Shown here: piece by piece, positions 13,829 to 16,297 of the stretch | How the letters are laid out: the number at the start of each line of letters is the position of its first letter | How positions within the stretch are numbered: position 1 is the first letter of the stretch | NCBI GenBank assembly: GCA_002841605.1 | Contig: PHAF01000024.1 | Coordinates: 1-16,297 of the forward strand | Origin: Firmicutes bacterium HGW-Firmicutes-10 | GTDB taxonomy: Bacteria > Bacillota_I > Bacilli_A > Erysipelotrichales > Erysipelotrichaceae | DNA: 16,297 nucleotides | Direction of reading: 5' to 3' | The notes under the pieces: model-generated | Database searches by the model: none | Told to the model about the DNA's origin: nothing | The model's input: only the letters and a program-made list of their open reading frames with translations | Position numbers and translations under genes: made by a program

Positions 13829-14046
13829 CAGCCATCCAACCTTTCTACCGTAATGACGGTGTCCGGACACATGATCGCACAGTTGGTACAGGCGATGCAT
13901 TTATCCGGATAAGCCGGATAAGCCGGATTATAACCAATGGCATTAACTGTGGACTTATCAAGTTCGATCAGTTTGACCGGACAAACAGACGCACATAATC
14001 CGCAGCCTTTGCATCGGTCGGTATTAAAGGTAACTCTTCCCTTCAT
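13828..14046 (-). CDS. 2-oxoacid:ferredoxin oxidoreductase, delta subunit (2x[4Fe-4S] ferredoxin)
   Basis: This 72-residue protein has two CxxCxxCxxxC clusters: C12, C15, C18, C22 and C50, C53, C56, C60, enough for two [4Fe-4S] centres. It passes electrons from the TPP site to free ferredoxin. The start at 14044-14046 is chosen because AAAGGAG lies upstream and the ATG overlaps the TGA of the ATPase gene (ATGA). Between the clusters the sequence PAYPAYP comes from a 9-bp tandem duplication (about 13909-13932), an insertion I would not expect in the linker of this subunit. It lies between the ATPase gene and the alpha subunit gene in the same transcript. Confidence 0.95.
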   Translation of the reverse strand: MKGRVTFNTDRCKGCGLCASVCPVKLIELDKSTVNAIGYNPAYPAYPDKCIACTNCAIMCPDTVITVERLDG

Positions 14047-14702
14047 AGTGACGCTCCTTTCATCCAATCAGCCCTTAAAATCAAATGTTTAAAGGTCAAA
14101 ATCGGATTTTCTATCTTACTTTCACATTGCTTGGCAATGCTTTCATTTATCATCGTATATACGATCGGAATTTGCAACTGATCGCTGAGAATTTTCAACT
14201 TTTCTTGAGCATCAATAACCATTTCGGCATCTGTATACTCCAACATATGCGTATTGTGTACAAACCCGCTGATCTTCAGTTTACTTCGTTCTTCAAACAA
14301 AGCAACCATATCCTTGATTTTATCAGCCGCTGATTCTGGCCTGGAAAAGTTGACTACCATCCACACCTGCGCATCCTTAAGTTCCTCAAAAAATGTGGCA
14401 ATGGGACGAAGTCCGTTTTCACTGCCTGCCATATCAAGGATAATTCGTTTGTTTTGACTGATAAGTCCGCTGATCGCTCCGCTTAACGCCGGGAAATCCT
14501 GATTGATATGGTTTTTTAGAAGACTGCCGACAACTTCGACACCCTGACTTTTCAGCCAGTCCGCCTGTTCCCGCGGACGGAAATAGGGATTAATGACATC
14601 AAGATCCGCAAGGTAACACGGAGTCATGGTAAGAGCGAGCTGTGATGCAAACTCGCTCTTACCGACCCCGTATGCCCCTGTAATGATTATTTTTTCTGAC
14701 AT
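14043..14702 (-). CDS. P-loop ATPase of the oxidoreductase operon (CobQ/MinD-like)
   Basis: This 219-residue cytoplasmic protein has a Walker A motif GAYGVGKS (residues 9-16) and ADLDVINPYFRPRE (32-45), a signature that places it in the SIMIBI/ParA-MinD-like group. IILDMAGSENG (about 92-102) serves as a Walker B-like region. Proteins of this kind are often encoded beside 2-oxoacid:ferredoxin oxidoreductases in anaerobic Bacillota, but their role is not established to my knowledge; a part in assembling or activating the complex is a guess. The gene starts 16 nt inside the end of the leucine dehydrogenase gene and ends with a four-base ATGA overlap with the ferredoxin subunit gene. Its ribosome binding site is weak, consistent with translational coupling. 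Confidence 0.85.
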   Translation of the reverse strand: MSEKIIITGAYGVGKSEFASQLALTMTPCYLADLDVINPYFRPREQADWLKSQGVEVVGSLLKNHINQDFPALSGAISGLISQNKRIILDMAGSENGLRPIATFFEELKDAQVWMVVNFSRPESAADKIKDMVALFEERSKLKISGFVHNTHMLEYTDAEMVIDAQEKLKILSDQLQIPIVYTMINESIAKQCESKIENPILTFKHLILRADWMKGASL

Positions 14703-15781
14703 CTGCCAGGAATATGGATGCTGTTTATATTACGCATCATATCAATGCGACGCTCAGCCATCCGATCAGCAACCAGATATGTCGGAGTATTGGTTTCTTT
14801 AGACACACGGATGATCTCACGAATACGATCAAAAATCATATCAATCGCCCGCATGGCAGCATCTTTGTCATAGCCAAGGATTTCCTGATAAACATTGATC
14901 AAACCACCGGCATTGATGACATAATCCGGAGCGTAAACCAAACCTAAATCATGAACCAGTTGTCCGTGGGGAGCACTATCCTTTAAGACATTGTTTGCAG
15001 CACCAGCAATGATTTTGCATTTTAAGCGTCTGAGCGTATCATCATTGATGACAGCACCCAAAGCACATGGAGCAAAGACATCGCATTTGACATCAAAGAT
15101 TTCATCGACTGAAACGACTTGTGCATTGGTTTGTGCCGCAACATCTTTGACTCTATCCTCATCGATATCCGCAATGATCAGCTTCGCGCCTTCTTCTGCC
15201 AAATATTTGCACAAGTAAGCACCGACATGACCGACTCCTTGAACAGCAACAACCCGGCCCTCTAATTTAGCCGAACCGTAGGTTTCCTTTAGACAAGCTT
15301 TAATCCCTTTATAAACGCCCCAAGCGGTAAACGGTGACGGATCGCCGGAAGTACTCGGTAATCCCATGACGTGATTGGTTTCCATTTTGACATATTCCAT
15401 ATCCTCAGGAGAAGTGCCGACGTCTTCAGCCGTGATATAACGACCGCCCAATGAATCGACATAACGTCCGAAAGCACGCCAGAACGCTTCACGACGAACC
15501 GTATCCGACTTCATTTTTTTAGAGTTGCCGATAATGACTGCCTTACCGCCGCCCAAATTCAATCCGGCGCAAGCAGCTTTCTTCGTCATGCCGCGAGCCA
15601 AACGCAAAACATCGAGAATCGCATCTTCTTCATCTTCGTATTCCCAAACGCGTGTTCCACCCAAAGCAGGGCCTAAGGTCGTGTTATGGATACAGATAGC
15701 TCCCTTTAACCCGGAGTTGCGGTCATACATATAGACCAATTGCTCGTATCCATACTTCTCCATGTAATCAAATTTTTTCAT
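14687..15781 (-). CDS. bcd: Leucine (branched-chain amino acid) dehydrogenase
   Basis: This 364-residue enzyme deaminates leucine, valine and isoleucine with NAD+ to the 2-oxoacids and ammonia. Length and motifs agree with Bacillus leucine dehydrogenase: GPALGGTRVW (37-46), the glycine-rich GLNLGGGKAVIIG (73-85) with catalytic K80 and the second lysine K68, ITAEDVGTS (116-124), MGLPSTSGDPSPFTAWGV (139-156), and the NAD-binding GVGHVG (182-187). It is the first gene of the operon that continues with the 2-oxoacid:ferredoxin oxidoreductase, giving a path from branched-chain amino acids to branched acyl-CoA. AAAGGAG at 15790-15796 supports the ATG. Control appears double: a cre box at the promoter and a terminator-ended leader. 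Related valine or phenylalanine dehydrogenases are alternatives. Confidence 0.94.
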   Translation of the reverse strand: MKKFDYMEKYGYEQLVYMYDRNSGLKGAICIHNTTLGPALGGTRVWEYEDEEDAILDVLRLARGMTKKAACAGLNLGGGKAVIIGNSKKMKSDTVRREAFWRAFGRYVDSLGGRYITAEDVGTSPEDMEYVKMETNHVMGLPSTSGDPSPFTAWGVYKGIKACLKETYGSAKLEGRVVAVQGVGHVGAYLCKYLAEEGAKLIIADIDEDRVKDVAAQTNAQVVSVDEIFDVKCDVFAPCALGAVINDDTLRRLKCKIIAGAANNVLKDSAPHGQLVHDLGLVYAPDYVINAGGLINVYQEILGYDKDAAMRAIDMIFDRIREIIRVSKETNTPTYLVADRMAERRIDMMRNINSIHIPGRCQKK

Positions 15782-15821
15782 TTAATGTACTCCTTTTCAG
15801 CTTTCGCTATGATATTTTCAG

Positions 15822-15862
15822 AAAAAAAAGGCCGCTTTGCTTACAAATACCACAAAACGACC
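15822..15862 (-). terminator. Leader terminator (attenuator) before leucine dehydrogenase
   Basis: A 10-bp stem (15853-15862 with 15830-15839, two G-U pairs, 13-base loop) is followed by eight Ts. It lies between the promoter and the first gene, 40 bases before the start codon, so it must be conditional if the operon is to be expressed. Confidence 0.85.
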
Positions 15863-15963
15863 GATGACCGGTAAACCCCGTTTAAAACCTCTAGAGGTAA
15901 GATTTGGTTTTCGTGTCGAATGCAGGCAAGAGTCACGCGCTTACGACCTTTCTTTCTTAATGC
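15863..15963 (-). promoter_or_regulatory. Structured leader, unidentified cis-regulatory RNA
   Basis: About 100 nt lie between the predicted transcription start (near 15963) and the leader terminator. Minus-strand elements include a perfect 10-bp palindrome CCTCTAGAGG (15888-15897), a CGTG/CACG helix (15912-15915 with 15936-15939), and GGTCGT (15943-15948), repeated in the terminator's 5' arm (15857-15862). CACGAAAACC (15906-15915) could pair with the terminator's GTTTTGTG (15851-15858) to form an antiterminator. It has no T-box GGTGG-type signature and matches no riboswitch class I can recall. Confidence 0.5.
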
Positions 15964-15969
15964 ACCTTC

Positions 15970-15997
15970 ATTATAACAAAAACGTAAATAATGTGAA
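15970..15997 (-). promoter_or_regulatory. Promoter of the leucine dehydrogenase-oxidoreductase operon
   Basis: TTCACA (15992-15997), 16-bp spacer, consensus TATAAT (15970-15975). Transcription should begin near 15963, giving a leader of about 180 nt. Confidence 0.75.
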
Positions 15998-16007
15998 AGC
16001 GTTTACA
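15994..16007 (-). promoter_or_regulatory. Catabolite-responsive element (cre), CcpA site
   Basis: TGTAAACGCTTTCA matches the cre consensus TGWNANCGNTNWCA at every position and overlaps the -35. By analogy with Bacillus, CcpA with HPr(Ser-P) bound here would repress branched-chain amino acid catabolism while preferred sugars are present. Confidence 0.8.
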
Positions 16008-16024
16008 GAGATTTCACTCAATAA

Positions 16025-16297
16025 TCACACGACATTTTTCGCCAAGTCATTTTCAAGCAAATCCAATATTTCCTTAGGGTGTGAAACCGTATAGGTGACA
16101 TTGGCATCGATCAATTCCTGAATCGGCCGAAATCCCCATTCAACCCCTACGCTCTTTAAACCGGCATTGTTTGCGGTTTTGACATCGACATCGGAATCTC
16201 CGATAAACAAACACTCATCTGTACCAAGGTCCATCTTATCAAGAATGAAATGAACCATCGCTGCATTGGGTTTGCGAGGCAAATCCTTGCGCTCTCC
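16025..16297 (-). CDS. HAD-superfamily phosphatase, phosphoglycolate phosphatase-like (C-terminal part)
   Basis: The gene enters from beyond the right edge and only its last 90 residues are visible; no start codon lies inside the window, and the frame is still open at base 16297 (GERKDLPRKPNAA). The visible part carries motif III lysine in PRKPN and motif IV GDSDVDVKTANNAG, both typical of the Gph/PGMB branch of HAD hydrolases, followed by VGVEWGFRP. Family members dephosphorylate small phosphates such as 2-phosphoglycolate or sugar phosphates; the substrate-selecting cap domain lies outside. It is upstream of, and in the same direction as, the leucine dehydrogenase operon, with no clear terminator between them. 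Confidence 0.88.
   Translation of the reverse strand, partial: GERKDLPRKPNAAMVHFILDKMDLGTDECLFIGDSDVDVKTANNAGLKSVGVEWGFRPIQELIDANVTYTVSHPKEILDLLENDLAKNVV

Noticed and set aside
13828..13900. Longer N-terminal forms of the alpha subunit (to 13900), beta subunit (to 12822) and delta subunit (to 14067)
   Set aside because: Each longer start would overlap the preceding gene deeply, and the internal ATGs have better ribosome binding sites or exact TGATG/ATGA junctions plus family-matching N-termini.
15782..15963. T-box leader or tRNA-like element before leucine dehydrogenase
   Set aside because: No T-box anti-terminator signature, specifier loop layout or tRNA acceptor and T-loop pattern could be found on either strand.
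1..16297. CRISPR array, insertion sequence, toxin-antitoxin or phage genes
   Set aside because: No spaced direct repeats, transposase, recombinase or terminal inverted repeats seen; the only tandem repeat is coding. The MazG-like protein belongs to the house-cleaning DCTPP1 branch, with no MazE/MazF beside it.

Overview
The window looks like chromosomal DNA of an anaerobic, low-GC Gram-positive bacterium (Bacillota, possibly Erysipelotrichia- or Clostridia-like). The evidence is the AT-rich intergenic DNA, strong purine-rich ribosome binding sites, short U-tailed terminators, a class B sortase, a perfect CcpA-type cre box and ferredoxin-linked amino acid fermentation genes. TGA is used as a stop (for example at the end of the MFS gene and the 2-oxoacid oxidoreductase beta gene), so this is not a code-4 mycoplasma. 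I cannot name the genus from the sequence. Almost every gene is on the minus strand; the exceptions are the MazG-like gene and the surface protein gene.

Left part (1-8441): the N-terminal part of a CBS-containing family II inorganic pyrophosphatase (cut by the left edge), an MFS exporter, a two-TM RCK potassium channel, a CoA-disulfide reductase, a MazG-like nucleotide pyrophosphohydrolase, a sortase B preceded by an unrecognised membrane-anchored protein, a short-chain dehydrogenase/epimerase, and a membrane protein with a degenerate GGDEF domain.

Middle (7329-11483): this is the most interesting block. Two 370-residue paralogues with the same architecture (about six TM segments, coiled coil, GGDEF) flank a DUF2812 membrane protein. 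The upstream paralogue keeps the full diguanylate cyclase active site. The downstream one has lost every catalytic residue but keeps the RxxD c-di-GMP inhibitory site, so it looks like a receptor. Divergent to them is a well-formed promoter, a c-di-GMP-I (GEMM-I) riboswitch and a terminator whose 5' arm contains the aptamer's closing strand, predicting an ON switch. The gene it controls is a small secreted protein with an acidic EELDD(D/E) hexad repeat and an LPDTS-type sorting signal. Together with the sortase about 5 kb away, this is a candidate local circuit: c-di-GMP made, sensed by protein and RNA, and turned into cell-surface display.

Right part (11451-16297): an operon for oxidative catabolism of branched-chain amino acids, in transcription order leucine dehydrogenase, P-loop ATPase, 2x[4Fe-4S] ferredoxin-like delta subunit, alpha (VorB-like), beta and gamma subunits of a 2-oxoacid:ferredoxin oxidoreductase. 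Start and stop codons overlap or nearly touch throughout. The operon has a consensus promoter with a perfect cre box over the -35 and a roughly 180-nt leader that ends in a strong intrinsic terminator; the leader matches no riboswitch class I recognise. The right edge cuts a HAD-family phosphatase.
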